From Setophaga petechia (lineage: Eukaryota; Chordata; Aves; Passeriformes; Parulidae): a DNA stretch of 64,000 bases. Location of the stretch: NCBI GenBank assembly GCA_024362935.1, contig JANCRA010000030.1, forward strand, positions 9,344,096-9,408,095, written 5' to 3'. A program made the translations under genes and the position numbers. Of the stretch, positions 43,563-54,225 are shown in pieces. The notes under the pieces were generated by a model. The model ran no database searches. It saw only the letters and a list, made by a program, of their open reading frames with translations, and had not been told where the DNA came from. Position 1 is the stretch's first letter, and each line of letters begins with the position of its first letter.

Positions 43563-46500
43563 GTACCGTGGCTTTTTTCAGTTTTTCTCTCCTGTTTCTG
43601 GAAGAGCAGGAATACAGTGGCTTCAGGCGTGCTCTTGCCTGAGGGTCCCTTAGTGTACCTGGATCTGTCAATGTGACTGTGATTCAATCCTTCAGCAAAA
43701 ACCCTGCAGAGCTGCTGGTGGCATTACACTGCTTTCCTTTTATAGTCCTGTCTCACCCAGCTGAGATCTGAGTTTGTAAAAAATAAATATCCTATTAATT
43801 GCTTTCATAATGGACAGATTGATTTTCTTTGCTTGTTTGACTTTTCTGAATGGAAGCTGAATTTTGTTGTGTTGTCTCAGTGTTTATGCTAAAAATCCAA
43901 CACTAGTAGAAATTGCAGCCTTTTTTGGTAGAAAGAAAACAGAACAATGTGGATGTTTTTGCATTGGACAGCAGTTTTGTGGCTTCTCATCTTGAATGCT
44001 GACCCCAGTAAGGTAGGAAAAGGATATAAGAATCGTTTGTGAAGACATCACTCAGTGATTCTCAAAGTTCAAGTAACGAATGGGTCACAAAATGAAATGT
44101 CACCTTCTTATCCAGGAAACTGATGTGTTAATTTGGATTTGGCCATTATCTGTATAGCTACATTGGATCTTATTGCTTTCATCAAACATGCAAGTCTAGA
44201 AGGACTGTATTAGAAATTATTAATGATACAGCTTAAGTACAAATATTACAGAAATTAATTATTCACCAGTTAAAAAGCAGAACAAGTGAATCAGCCTTTG
44301 TATCTCTGTATTTTGATGGCACAGATTCACAAGGAGCAATTAAAGACCTTAGTCCGAGGGCAGGAGGGCTTCTGAAATTAAACTCAGTTTCTGCTGGAGT
44401 CATGCAGGAGGAATCCTACATAATGTGAATGAATCATGTTAAATCAGCTAAAAATGTTCTGTATATGAAAATAAGTATTTTCATATAATTGATGAATATA
44501 GAAAAAACTTGATCCAAATTCCTTAATACTGATTTATGCATTGTAGAGCTGTAACATGGATTTTATGGTGAATAAATCATATAAGTAATGTGGAGGTTGA
44601 GTGCTCTGGCAAGGAGTGATCACAACTATCCTGTTGTGTTATTTTAATTGCCTGGTGAGTAGTTGTCAGCCTCACTTGTTTCTCTGTTTCAGTGTTTTGG
44701 TATCAGAATGCAAAAGATGATGTCTTTGTGGCACAGTTGGTGACACGTTCTGCTACTATCTTTGTAGCTGGAAGGGGATAGTGTAACATTTCATTTTTAA
44801 ACCTGTGAAACCTTTCCACTCCTTGTCATTTGGCTGAGACAAAGAAAGTAACCTGCATCTCGTGTTGGAAGCATCTCTGGAGTGCAAGTAAGGGAGAGTG
44901 GGCTGGCCCTGCCCTGTGTTCTGCTGAAAAGCACTGGCTATGCCTGCAGTGCTCGTTCAACACAGAAACTAATTAAGGAATTAGAGAGAATGGGTCCTGG
45001 GTGACCATTTTCAGGCCCTGCTGTGGTCTCATGAGGTCTGTGGTATATCAGCAGCTCACCAGCTCCAGCAAATGAAAATTATGTTGACCTCCCTGGTCTG
45101 GAGGTGCCATATTAGCCCAGTGCCATCCATGGCTGTTTGTTTTGTTGTGACTTAAATACAGCAACAGGCTGGGGCTGTTCCTGTGGAAGGGACAGAGGTT
45201 GGTATTTGAGCACAGACATGTGTGCTTGGTTCACAGGGGAGTTGGGATTTCTTCATTCTGCAGGCAGTGGAAGAAGGGCAAGGTTTTAAACAGGGTTATC
45301 TTTCAGTGCCTGTGTGGAGGTACTGGAGAGGAGAACAGGCAAAAAATGCAAGGATTCTTTGGGAGGCTGAGGAGAACATGAATTCAAGGCCCAGCAATAC
45401 AATGTTTGCAGACCCTTTGGATGTAGTCTGTACCAAGAATATAATAAAGCTGGGTTGCACTTTGGCCTTAAATTTTTTTTTCATGCTTTTCTTAGGCATG
45501 AAATGTGATAATTTTGGAGTTCCAATGTGACTAATTCTTACTGCTCTTAAAATAGCAGCTCAGTTACAGTCAGTATGCAGCAATGTATAGGAGTAAATGT
45601 TCCTGGGAAAAAAATTTGCTAATTATATGAAGACAAGGGTCCATTATATTACATTGCTTTCCCATCTTTGTAATGCTTTGCCATGTTTTGCATGTCACTA
45701 ATGCCAATTCTTCTCTGGCAAGCCTGCAATTATTTGCATTACCATGCCTTGAAGGGGGTTTATGTGAGAATAACTGCTGTGGTGGAGTGCAGGAGCACAA
45801 GGAGTCCATGTAAAACCTGTGCCCTGGAATGTGAGCAGGAGATGCAGGAAACCTGTGCTCATAATGCAGTGCCCCTTCTCTCTTCATGTTGCCCTCTATT
45901 CCTGTAGGTGCATTTGATTTCTGCCAGGCTTTTCCTGACCCCATGCAGCAGCACAGTCCCAAATTAATAAGGATCTGTGTTGACAGCTGCTTCATAACCT
46001 TCTGGCCTGTTTCAGGGATTTTTTCCCCTTGTGCACAGGATGTTGGATGCAGCACCCCAGTATTTCTGCTGGTGGTTGCTTTTCTGGGCAGGCTCAGGTA
46101 ATCCCTGATTTTTTCTTGCCTTTGCAAATTAATTGCTGAAAGAACAGTTTTTTGTTCACTGTTGAGTAGTGGCTACTGAAGGATTGAAAAGGAAATGTCT
46201 CCTGTTGTGTTCTGCCATTCAGGAGAGCTGTGTCTATCTCTCTTCTTGAATATGACTTAAAAATAGCATTGAAATTGTGTTTCAAGGTGTGCTCTTTGTG
46301 TTCCAGTCATCATGACAGCATATATTAATTATTTGCTCTGGTTTTCTTTGCCACACACTGGCTGGGGTTTGTTCTCTGCACTTTTGTTATTGCGGGAAGG
46401 TTGAAGTTTCACCATCATGGCGCTTCCACAAATTACTTTTGAGAATTTGCACACCATCTGTGTGCAATAATAAAGCTTTTAGCAGCTCCAGATTGCCATG

Positions 46501-49500
46501 CTGGTGGTGGGGAGTGTGGATGAAAGCCAGCCCAGTGAATTAAGGTCATGTCCCTACTGGGGACAGAAAGCAAGCTCTAGGTGAAACGATCTAGACAATC
46601 CCTGGAAGAGGCATCTGGTCCTGGTAGCACTTTGGCAATCACAGTTAGGGCTGTTAATCTTCAGGCTTCCAGCCACTGGAAGGTAGCAGAAGACACATGG
46701 TGTCACTCCAGGTGTTAACAGACACCTGCAGGAACAATACTGCATGTTCTGGACAGGCATAGGTGGAGGAAAAGTGTTGAGTAGAAAACATGTAAAGTGA
46801 GCCAGGCAGGGTAAAAAAGAGAAATAAACATGATACAAAGTGAAGGAGACAACAGCCACAACAAACATATTTTAGAAAGGATTAATACAACTACTGAATC
46901 TATCAGTGGAGAGGTTCTTCATAATATCAACATTAAAAACTTGACATTTACAATATGGAGGAGAAATAAAAAGCTTTTGGATATAGGTCTGTGTGGGAGG
47001 AAGTAATGTTGAAAGGAAAAAGCTATGAACTGTTGTACCAGATAAATACACTATATTAAGAAAATTACAACGTGAGAGGGACATCTTGTGGCACAAATAA
47101 AATAAAAAGTAATAGTCCAGTGTCAGGAGGAGTATCCTGGAATGTTACTCCGGGGTCACCATTTCTGGGAGAAATCCCAGGCCTGGTAGATTAATTTGTT
47201 CCATTCTTTTTCTTATAGCAGAACTCCTGCTACCCACTTTCTCATCTTCCCACCTTTTTGTATCCATGAGACGAGAATTATAGAACACAGACGTTCTACC
47301 AAATATACTTGTCTGTCTTGCTGCAAATGATGCTGGTTTTTAGTGAAGAAATAGATTAAAATGTCACTACCGTTGTTTGACTGAATGTGTTGTCATCAGC
47401 AGCATAAAATGTGACAGAACCTTAGCTGTGGGTGGCTAACGCTTCTTTTCTACTTATATCACAATCATATTTCCATATGTCCCTATAAATTAAAAAGAAT
47501 GCACTGAATTTTCAGGACAGAGGGCCATGACTGTGTACAGCCAACTGAAATGGAACCTACCATGCATCTGTGCATCACACTGTACAATGACGTAGCCTTG
47601 TCAGTGTGCCTGAACCTTGAGATTCCTCCTTTGATTAGTTTTGATCACATGGTGACAAAAGTTTAATTATCTTTTACAAGCAGCAGTTTTCCCAGGAGTT
47701 GTCATTGCAACTTTGAATAATTTCTGGAGTACTTTCATTGCCTTAGACGAGGTGGTGCTGGATGGTGTAGAGTGGGAGAAGTCTGTACACCACAACAGTA
47801 TTTTCAGTCTCACGGAGCTCAGCCACCTCAGCCACACATTTGGGTGTCTTTAGGAGAGGTTCTCGTGCTGGGCTGGTGGTGCACCCAAGCAGAGAGCTGG
47901 GGAGCAGGCCCTGTACCCCAGTTACCTTCCAGCTGCAGTTTGCTTCACCTGCCGGGCTGGCTGCAGGGGCAGGAGGAGATGGAGCTGTTGCTGGTTTGGG
48001 TGTTTTAAGCAAGCAGGAGTGAGCTGGCAAGAGCACTGAGTGGAGTCATTGCTCTCAGCTTCAGAGAAACAAAAGAATGTCAGTCAAAGGAAAAAACAGA
48101 CATGGCTCTTCTAGAGAAATACCTCGGCTCTGAGGACGTTGAGCTTTTCATAAAAACCTGAACACCGGGGAGTTTTTGATTTTATGGTGCATTTTCTGTT
48201 TAGAAATTTCATCAACCAGATGTGGTTTTGGTTGGGCTCAGTATTTCCATTGCTACCTTGTTTTTATGTATCTGACATAGGAAGTTCAGTGTATCAATGT
48301 ACATTTTCTTGGGGCTGTTTAGAATGTGTCTATTTGTGCCCAAGGATCCAGAAGTACTATTTGAATCAATCGGTATGTAAATCATTCTCTGCTTTGGAAA
48401 GATAGGAGATCATTTCTCCAGCAGTAATTCAATCATAGCTTGTTTTTTGTAAATCCACAATACCCTGGCCTAAATTTAATTCAAAGTTTAAGTTTCCTAG
48501 CTACAGTTCTAGTACTTCAGTTGCCATGAGTAGAAACACCATAAATTAAAAAAAAAATGGTGGACAATAGTAAAGAGATCTTTTTTGGGTTAAAGATAGG
48601 GCAGAACCCCCCAAGTTTTTGTTTTCAGGCATTTGTATGAGACTAACTAAAAATCTGCCAAGTCATGCTGTTACCCAGCACAGATTTTTGGCCAACACAA
48701 GTGTATCATAAAATGCTTTTTGTACTTACTGGTTAGCTGAACACCTGAGAGTTGTGGCTCAATTGCTTTGACATCTATTCCTTTGGCCACAATTAATTTC
48801 CTGTTAGGTATTCCGCAGAATGACCAACGTTTAGCTTAGGTTAACCAAACCCTTGGGTTTGTTGGTATTGGTTGTCAGAGTGTGGACTTCAGCTTGTAAG
48901 GATGCCAATTGCACGCTTTGATGTCTGACTCAATTATTTTGATTGTCGAAGAACTTCAGTTTTTTACTGGTTTGATCCATTCAAATACAAATTCCTGTAG
49001 CAAAGGCTTGTCCTAAGTGGTGGCGCTGGAGCAGTCTGGTGTCATGGTCAGAGAATGAGCTCCCACATACCTGGGAACGTGTTTTCCAGCCTGTCAGTTG
49101 AAGCTCTTGACAAACAATAAACAAGAGCTGTTATGCCTTGTTATGCCTCTCTGCCTTCAAAGAGGTTTTTCTGGTTAAATAGTGAGATGGTATTAACTTA
49201 GGGTGTGAATACAAGTTTAAATGCCGTGCTGTGCATCTCTCTCGTGGTTGCTGGCTGGAATGTCGCTGGGTTTTCTGCTTTGGTGTCCGATGTCAGGGAC
49301 AGCGGTGCCTTTGCGTTCTGTGTGTGTCTCTGTGTGTGGAGGGAGGTGCCTTGCCTGCCTACCTGGAGCAGCATCTGGATTAATGGTGGGACATCGTTCT
49401 CTGCTTTGCCCTTGCTTTCAGGTGTCTCCCGTAAGCAGCACACAGTACACCTAGGAAAGGCACGTTTATTCCAGAATAGGTATTTCGCCAAAAGGGCTGG
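43563..49500 (+). other. RABGAP1: RABGAP1 intron 13, part upstream of the intronic CpG island
   Basis: There are about 5.9 kb of gene-free intron. A minus-strand 185-codon frame (45570-46127) is the longest open frame but has no recognisable domain or codon pattern. The segment about 46500-47200 has a different texture (A-rich, AATAAA-like words, TCCGGGGTCACCATTT near 47152) that could be an old LTR, but no paired ends were found, so it is not called. Confidence 0.65.
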
Positions 49501-49960
49501 CATGGAAAAGCCTTTAAGTGACGACGAACCGCGTGAATTCAGGGCGGTGATGGACGGCCGGCGCTCGCCGTGCAGGGTGCGGGAGGAGGAGCGGGCTGCG
49601 CTGGGTGTGTGTCCCTGCGGCACCGGCGGCGCGGGGACGGCAGGGCCGGGACCCGCGTGCGCTGCCGGCCCGCCGGGGTCGCGCCGGGTGAGGCTCCCTC
49701 CGCCACCGGCCGCGCGTGGATCCGCCTCGCCGAGCGCCCCCGGAGCGCCAGCCCGCCTTGCCGAGGCTGCGGCCGGCGCTGCCCGGCTCCCTGCGCGCTG
49801 GGGCGGGCGGATGGGGGCCGGGGCTGCGGCCCCGCTCCCCGCCGGGTCCCCGCCGCGCCGCGCCCTCCCCCGCGCTCCCGCCGCCTCCCTCCCCTTCCTC
49901 CCGCCTCCCCGCCCCCGGCTCCGCATCGCCGCGGCCGGAGCGCACGCCGCCCGCCCGAGG

Positions 49961-49990
49961 ATGCTCCGCGCTTTTGTTCCCCCGCCGCAG
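49961..49990 (+). CDS. Possible alternative first coding exon (10 codons)
   Basis: An ATG in the context CCGAGGATGC opens MLRAFVPPPQ and ends exactly at a GTAGGG donor in phase 0. RABGAP1 exon 13 also ends in phase 0, so splicing to the next RABGAP1 exon (outside the window) would stay in frame and give an N-terminally short protein lacking the PTB domain and first TBC motif. If it is instead spliced to the acceptor at 50358 it becomes a 17-codon upstream ORF of GPR21. This is an inference from splice signals only. Confidence 0.3.
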
Positions 49991-50085
49991 GTAGGGCCGG
50001 GGCGGCGGGGCCGGGCTGGCCCCGGGCCGGGCGGGGGGCGGCGGGGCGGCGGCGGGGCCGGGGCGGCGGCGGCGGCGGGGCCGGG
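49991..50085 (+). other. G-rich, G-quadruplex-prone segment after the intronic donor
   Basis: The plus strand carries many G runs (GGGCGGGGGGCGGCGGGGCG and similar) with a CGG-repeat character. It lies directly downstream of the donor at 49991, on the non-template strand for the predicted transcript, so G-rich RNA would form. Folding is inferred. Confidence 0.5.
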
Positions 50086-50358
50086 AGAGGCGGCGAACAA
50101 AAGCGCCGTGCAAAATGGAGCCAGCGGAGAAGGGCTGGACCCCCGCCCTCCCCGCCGCGCATCCCCCCGCCCGGCTGCCGGGGCTCCGGGGAGGCGGCAT
50201 CGCCTCCGCTGCCGCCGGCGGGGCGTGGGGAGGGAGCGGGGCTGGAGCCGGGGCCGACGGGGAGCGCTGAGCAGGGCGTGGGGAAGGAGGGGAGCGGCGG
50301 AGGTGGCAGCGCGGGGGCGAGGCGGTTCTGTAAAACACTTTCCCCTTCTCTCTGTCAG

Positions 50359-50726
50359 CCTTTGGGAGGACTCTCGTCCTGACTCGGTGGAGGTTCCTCT
50401 CCCTCTTCCCCCAGCCCCTCATCCCTCCTCGGCCCGGCAGCCCACCCAGGAGGGCATCGGTATCAGCCCTCTCCGGTGCGCCGGGGAAGTTGCTGACATG
50501 CCTGCCGCTGGGTCCCGGTGCAGCGGGAGCGGCAGGGAGCCGGATTTAAAGGGGAATTGTGCTGCAGACAATGCACAGCAGCAGCATCTGGAGCAGCCCT
50601 GGGGACTGGAGCTCCGGTTTTGACATTGCTGCACACACAGCACCAGCCGCAATGACAGCAGCTGCCTGGAGTGGCTGCAGGCAGCAGGCAGGAGCATGAA
50701 GTAGAGAGATCACTGCAGTGCTCAAG
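50359..50726 (+). other. GPR21: GPR21 5'UTR, predicted exon 2 leader with upstream ORFs
   Basis: A very good acceptor (CACTTTCCCCTTCTCTCTGTCAG|CCTTTG) precedes 50359. From there the sequence can be read as one exon into the GPR21 start codon at 50727. The leader has at least three upstream ORFs: 50498-50623 (41 codons), 50651-50698 (15 codons) and a two-codon one at 50695. The exon start is predicted only. Confidence 0.5.
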
Positions 50727-51773
50727 ATGAACTCCTCTTTGGTTGGCAACCAGAGTGGCCGGCCCTTCTGTCTCCTGGCCATTAGCTATTTGGAGACCAT
50801 CAATTTTTGCCTCCTGGAAGTGGTTATTATTGTGTTCCTCATGGTGCTGATTATTTCAGGCAACATTATTGTGATATTTGTCTTTCACTGTGCACCTCTG
50901 CTGAACCACCACACCACCAGCTACTTCATCCAGACTATGGCGTATGCTGACCTCCTGGTGGGCGTGAGCTGTCTGGTGCCTTCTTTGTCTCTGCTGCACT
51001 ATCCTATTGTTTTAAGTGAGTCCTTGGTTTGCCAAATCTTTGGTTATGTGGTATCAGTGCTGAAGAGCGTCTCCATGGCCTCCCTGGCGTGCATCAGCAT
51101 CGACAGATACATCGCCATCACCAAGCCCCTGACCTACAACACGCTGGTTACCCCGTGGAGGCTGCGGATCTGCATCTTGACCATTTGGCTCTACTCCTGC
51201 CTGGTCTTCTTGCCCTCCTTTCACTGGGGAAAGCCTGGATATCACGGGGATGTGTTCCAGTGGTGCGCCAACTCCTGGAACACCGATCCCTATTTCACCC
51301 TCTTCATTGTGGTGATGCTCTACGCCCCGGCAGCCTTCATCGTCTGCTTCACCTACTTCAACATCTTCCGCATCTGCCAGCAGCACACCAAGGAGATCAA
51401 CGAGCGGCGCGTGCGCTTCAGCTCGCAGGACGGGGAGGCTGGCGAGGCCCAGCCCTGCCCGGACAAGCGCTATGCCATGGTCCTCTTCCGCATCACCAGT
51501 GTCTTCTACATCCTCTGGTTGCCCTACATCATCTATTTCCTGCTGGAGAGCTCCAACGTCTACAGTAACCGCGTCGCGTCCTTCTTGACCACTTGGCTTG
51601 CCATTAGCAACAGTTTCTGCAACTGTGTCATTTACAGTCTCTCCAACAGTGTCTTTCAGAAGGGGCTGAAGCGTCTCTCGGGGGCCATCTGTGCCTCGTG
51701 TGCTAGACAGAGGGTAGCTAAGGACTCCTCTATCTCTAGGAGCAAAAGATCTTCCAATGGATGTCATGTTTAG
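50727..51773 (+). CDS. GPR21: GPR21, orphan class A G protein-coupled receptor
   Basis: This intact, intronless 348-residue receptor is one shorter than human (349 from memory; one Phe fewer in [12 protein letters not shown]). GPR21 is an orphan receptor with reported constitutive signalling and links to metabolism and macrophages. Seven membrane segments are visible at about 28-54, 64-90, 101-127, 144-164, 187-214, 247-273 and 283-305. Landmarks are GN (45-46), YADLLVG (73-79), Cys102 and Cys180 for the usual disulphide, DRY at 126-128, LWLP in TM6 in place of CWxP, and NCVIY in place of NPxxY. N-glycosylation is possible at N2 (NSS) and N8 (NQS). I chose the ATG at 50727 ([10 protein letters not shown]); the open frame upstream has no ATG. 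It lies in RABGAP1 intron 13 on the same strand. Confidence 0.98.
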   Translation: MNSSLVGNQSGRPFCLLAISYLETINFCLLEVVIIVFLMVLIISGNIIVIFVFHCAPLLNHHTTSYFIQTMAYADLLVGVSCLVPSLSLLHYPIVLSESLVCQIFGYVVSVLKSVSMASLACISIDRYIAITKPLTYNTLVTPWRLRICILTIWLYSCLVFLPSFHWGKPGYHGDVFQWCANSWNTDPYFTLFIVVMLYAPAAFIVCFTYFNIFRICQQHTKEINERRVRFSSQDGEAGEAQPCPDKRYAMVLFRITSVFYILWLPYIIYFLLESSNVYSNRVASFLTTWLAISNSFCNCVIYSLSNSVFQKGLKRLSGAICASCARQRVAKDSSISRSKRSSNGCHV

Positions 51774-51986
51774 GACGCCCGTCAGCTGGACTGGGAAGTG
51801 CAGGGACAATTGCGTAGATTGCAAAATAACTTAGATACGATTTTAAGATACCCAGATTTGCAAAAAGGTTTCTGAGAAATGCTGCTGACATAGAAGGATC
51901 AGGAGCACATAGCGTTGTGGTTTCACTTTAAAAAATGATTGCTGTGGAGGAGGCTGTGGAGTTTCACCTCCACATTCATTTTAAAG

Positions 51987-51992
51987 AATAAA
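51987..51992 (+). terminator. GPR21: Candidate GPR21 polyadenylation signal
   Basis: AATAAA lies 214 nt after the GPR21 stop codon. A second AATAAA is at 52488-52493, followed by TGTGTTTTG. Either would end the nested transcript well inside the RABGAP1 intron. Confidence 0.45.
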
Positions 51993-54210
51993 GCTGTATC
52001 TTGACACTTACCTCTCCAGCTGGTGTGACTGAATGGAGTGGGTGTCTGAGAGCTTCGGCAAAATGTAGTCTTTCTTACAGCTTTACTGGGTTCTTTGGAG
52101 ATTCGTGCTTCACATGTAAATGATAGATCTGAAGTGGAAATGTCACAGTCTATGGTATATTACAGGGATTTTTTTAATATATGCCAAAGTATATTGACAC
52201 AATGTTCCAGCGTCAGAACAGAAGGGGCCAAACAATTTGTTTTTCAGTGCTACCTAGACAGGACTTGTGGAACAGGAGTGAACAATGTGAACGTTTCAGT
52301 GTGAACTCTGTTAATGAGCCGTGAGTGCAGCGATGTGGTCTGGGCAGGCTCACTCCTAGGGCTGATCTGGTTTCCGTGCCCCGTTTCCCTGGTAGGATGC
52401 ATGTTTGGATCTGAGTGCGGCATCTGCGTTTTCCTGTTTGTTGTGAAGTAAGAAGAAAAACTTGGATCAGACCAAATTTAGCAGTTAAATAAAATGTGTT
52501 TTGATAAGCTAAGAGAAAATACGTGTTGCTTTATGATACCAGAGTTGTGGCAACCACTCAAGGATGATGCCAACATGTGAAAATTGTTCTCAAACCAGTG
52601 GAGAAATGCCGCGGGTTTGTATGTGGAAATTTTCTCAAGAACAACTTTAAAAATAACATGTCCCCTTTTTTTTTTTTTTTTAATCTAAATTCTTCTGATA
52701 TTTTACATACTGGAACTTAAGGGGAAAGGAAAGAAAACAATTGTCTTCTAAACAGCTAAGGGAACTATGTTGTAAATTTAACTGTAGTATTTGAGTTATT
52801 CATAAGTGCACAGAGCTAAATCAGAGACATTTTTCTTTAGCCTTCATGGGATTAAAGATGGTTCAAATATAGCAGGAGCTAAATCCTGCTGGCAAAAGCA
52901 TATCTAACTGGTCAGACAAAGGCAATAGCTGAGGAACCATATCTCATTGACCACAGCTTGTTCAAGCTAGCCTAGATTAAATGTTTTGAGTACTGTCATG
53001 CTGTTAAGAAGGTCTAATGGCCCTCAAATTGTTGAGTTTTTCCTAAAGAATGTCCTGGTCTTTTTACTATGCTGTTTTGGAAATGAAAGTGAACCAAGTA
53101 TTCCTGTAGGGGTGGATTGCAGTGTGACCCTGTCCCTGGGGCAGGGCTGTCCCTCTGTCTCTCCTGCTCTGAGAGGAGGTTGTGCCCCCAACCATCTGCC
53201 CTCTGTGCCCCTCCTTGTGCTTCCCGTCACTGCCTTGGGCTGCTGAGTGGGGAATTCCCTGAGCTCCTCTGGTACAGCTGGTGTGCTCTTAGTCACAGTG
53301 GGAATGAAAAAAAGATAGGGAAAATAATGTGATATTTTTAGAATTGGGGTAATTCTCTTGGCCAAAGGGAAGGCTTTGTTTTTGTTAAATCGTTTCAAGT
53401 CTGTGTTGTTCTAGATCAAGATCGTATTTTTAATACTCTGCCCTGTCCCTCCTGCAAGCTCCCCCTCCTCTCTCTGTGCTGTGAGCCCTGCCCTCTCCTC
53501 TCTCTGCCTTGCCCTGGGGGCTACCAGCTCGTCTCTGCCCCATCACATGCCAGGATTGCTACAGCCCAGCCCTGCTGCCCATCCACATTTGCTCCAGTAC
53601 AGTCTCGTGGGGCTGCCAGTGAGGAAATAGGGAAGGAGAGAGAGAGCAGCAGGATGAAGCATTCCTGGCATGGCATGTATTTGTCAGCACTCAGTGCTGC
53701 TACACTCGAGTTCCTCTCCTGGATGTGAGTGTACCTGTTCAGGGGAGGATGGGGCAGAGCCCCTGCATTGCTGCCTCCTTCTGTTGGAGGGCCTGGGGCA
53801 AAGCATTTAAGTGGCATCTTGATCAGCTTCCAGCTATTTCATCCATAGTCAGTCCAAAGCTCTCAAGATAAACATCCTCTTCAGTTCATCTGAAATTTTA
53901 AGAGCACAGGTTGTCTAAACCCTGCTGCCTTCACTCCGCCATTTCTTGCAGTGTGCAGTGAGGAGCAGAGGGGCTCGTGTGGCTCCTGGCAGACACTCCT
54001 GGGGTTTGCTGGGCACAGCCCTGCACTGGGAATTTTGGTTAGACACAGCCAGCCATGGTGGGGAGCACAGGCCTGCAGTGACTCACTTGGGAAAGAAGTG
54101 GGATAATCAGCTCCTGCACATCCTGGCTGATTGTCTCGAGTGCTCTGTGGGTGTGATGGCAAAGGTGGGCTTTGGGGAACAATTCAAGGGCTTTAGTCAC
54201 TAATATCAAA

Positions 54211-54225
54211 GTGTGTGTGTGTGTG
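54211..54225 (+). repeat. (GT)7 microsatellite
   Basis: A short GT dinucleotide run lies in RABGAP1 intron 13. Similar short TG runs occur near 58081 and 60080. Confidence 0.75.

Larger units (their letters stand above)
49540..50330. promoter_or_regulatory. Intronic CpG-island promoter upstream of GPR21
   Basis: A dense CpG island with many GGC/GCC runs lies inside RABGAP1 intron 13, about 400 bp upstream of the GPR21 coding exon. It contains a forward splice donor (CCGCCGCAG|GTAGGG at 49990/49991), and a strong acceptor follows at 50358. Overlapping open frames of 200-470 codons on both strands are composition effects. It most likely drives GPR21, a short RABGAP1 isoform, or both. Confidence 0.75.

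Noticed and set aside
45570..46127. Minus-strand open frame of 185 codons in RABGAP1 intron 13
   Set aside because: No domain, no codon bias and no promoter or splice context; about one such frame is expected by chance in a window of this size.
46500..47200. Possible decayed retroviral LTR
   Set aside because: The A-rich texture, AATAAA-like words and TCCGGGGTCACCATTT near 47152 were suggestive, but no paired termini, target-site duplication or internal coding remnant was found. A repeat-library search would decide.
49198..50623. Open frames of 270-470 codons on both strands in the intronic island
   Set aside because: Low-complexity Pro/Ala/Gly/Arg products in a CpG island; only the short frame ending exactly at the 49991 donor is kept as a weak candidate.
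51054..51824. Minus-strand 256-codon frame opposite GPR21
   Set aside because: Antisense shadow of a G/C-ending receptor gene; no domain and no own promoter signal.
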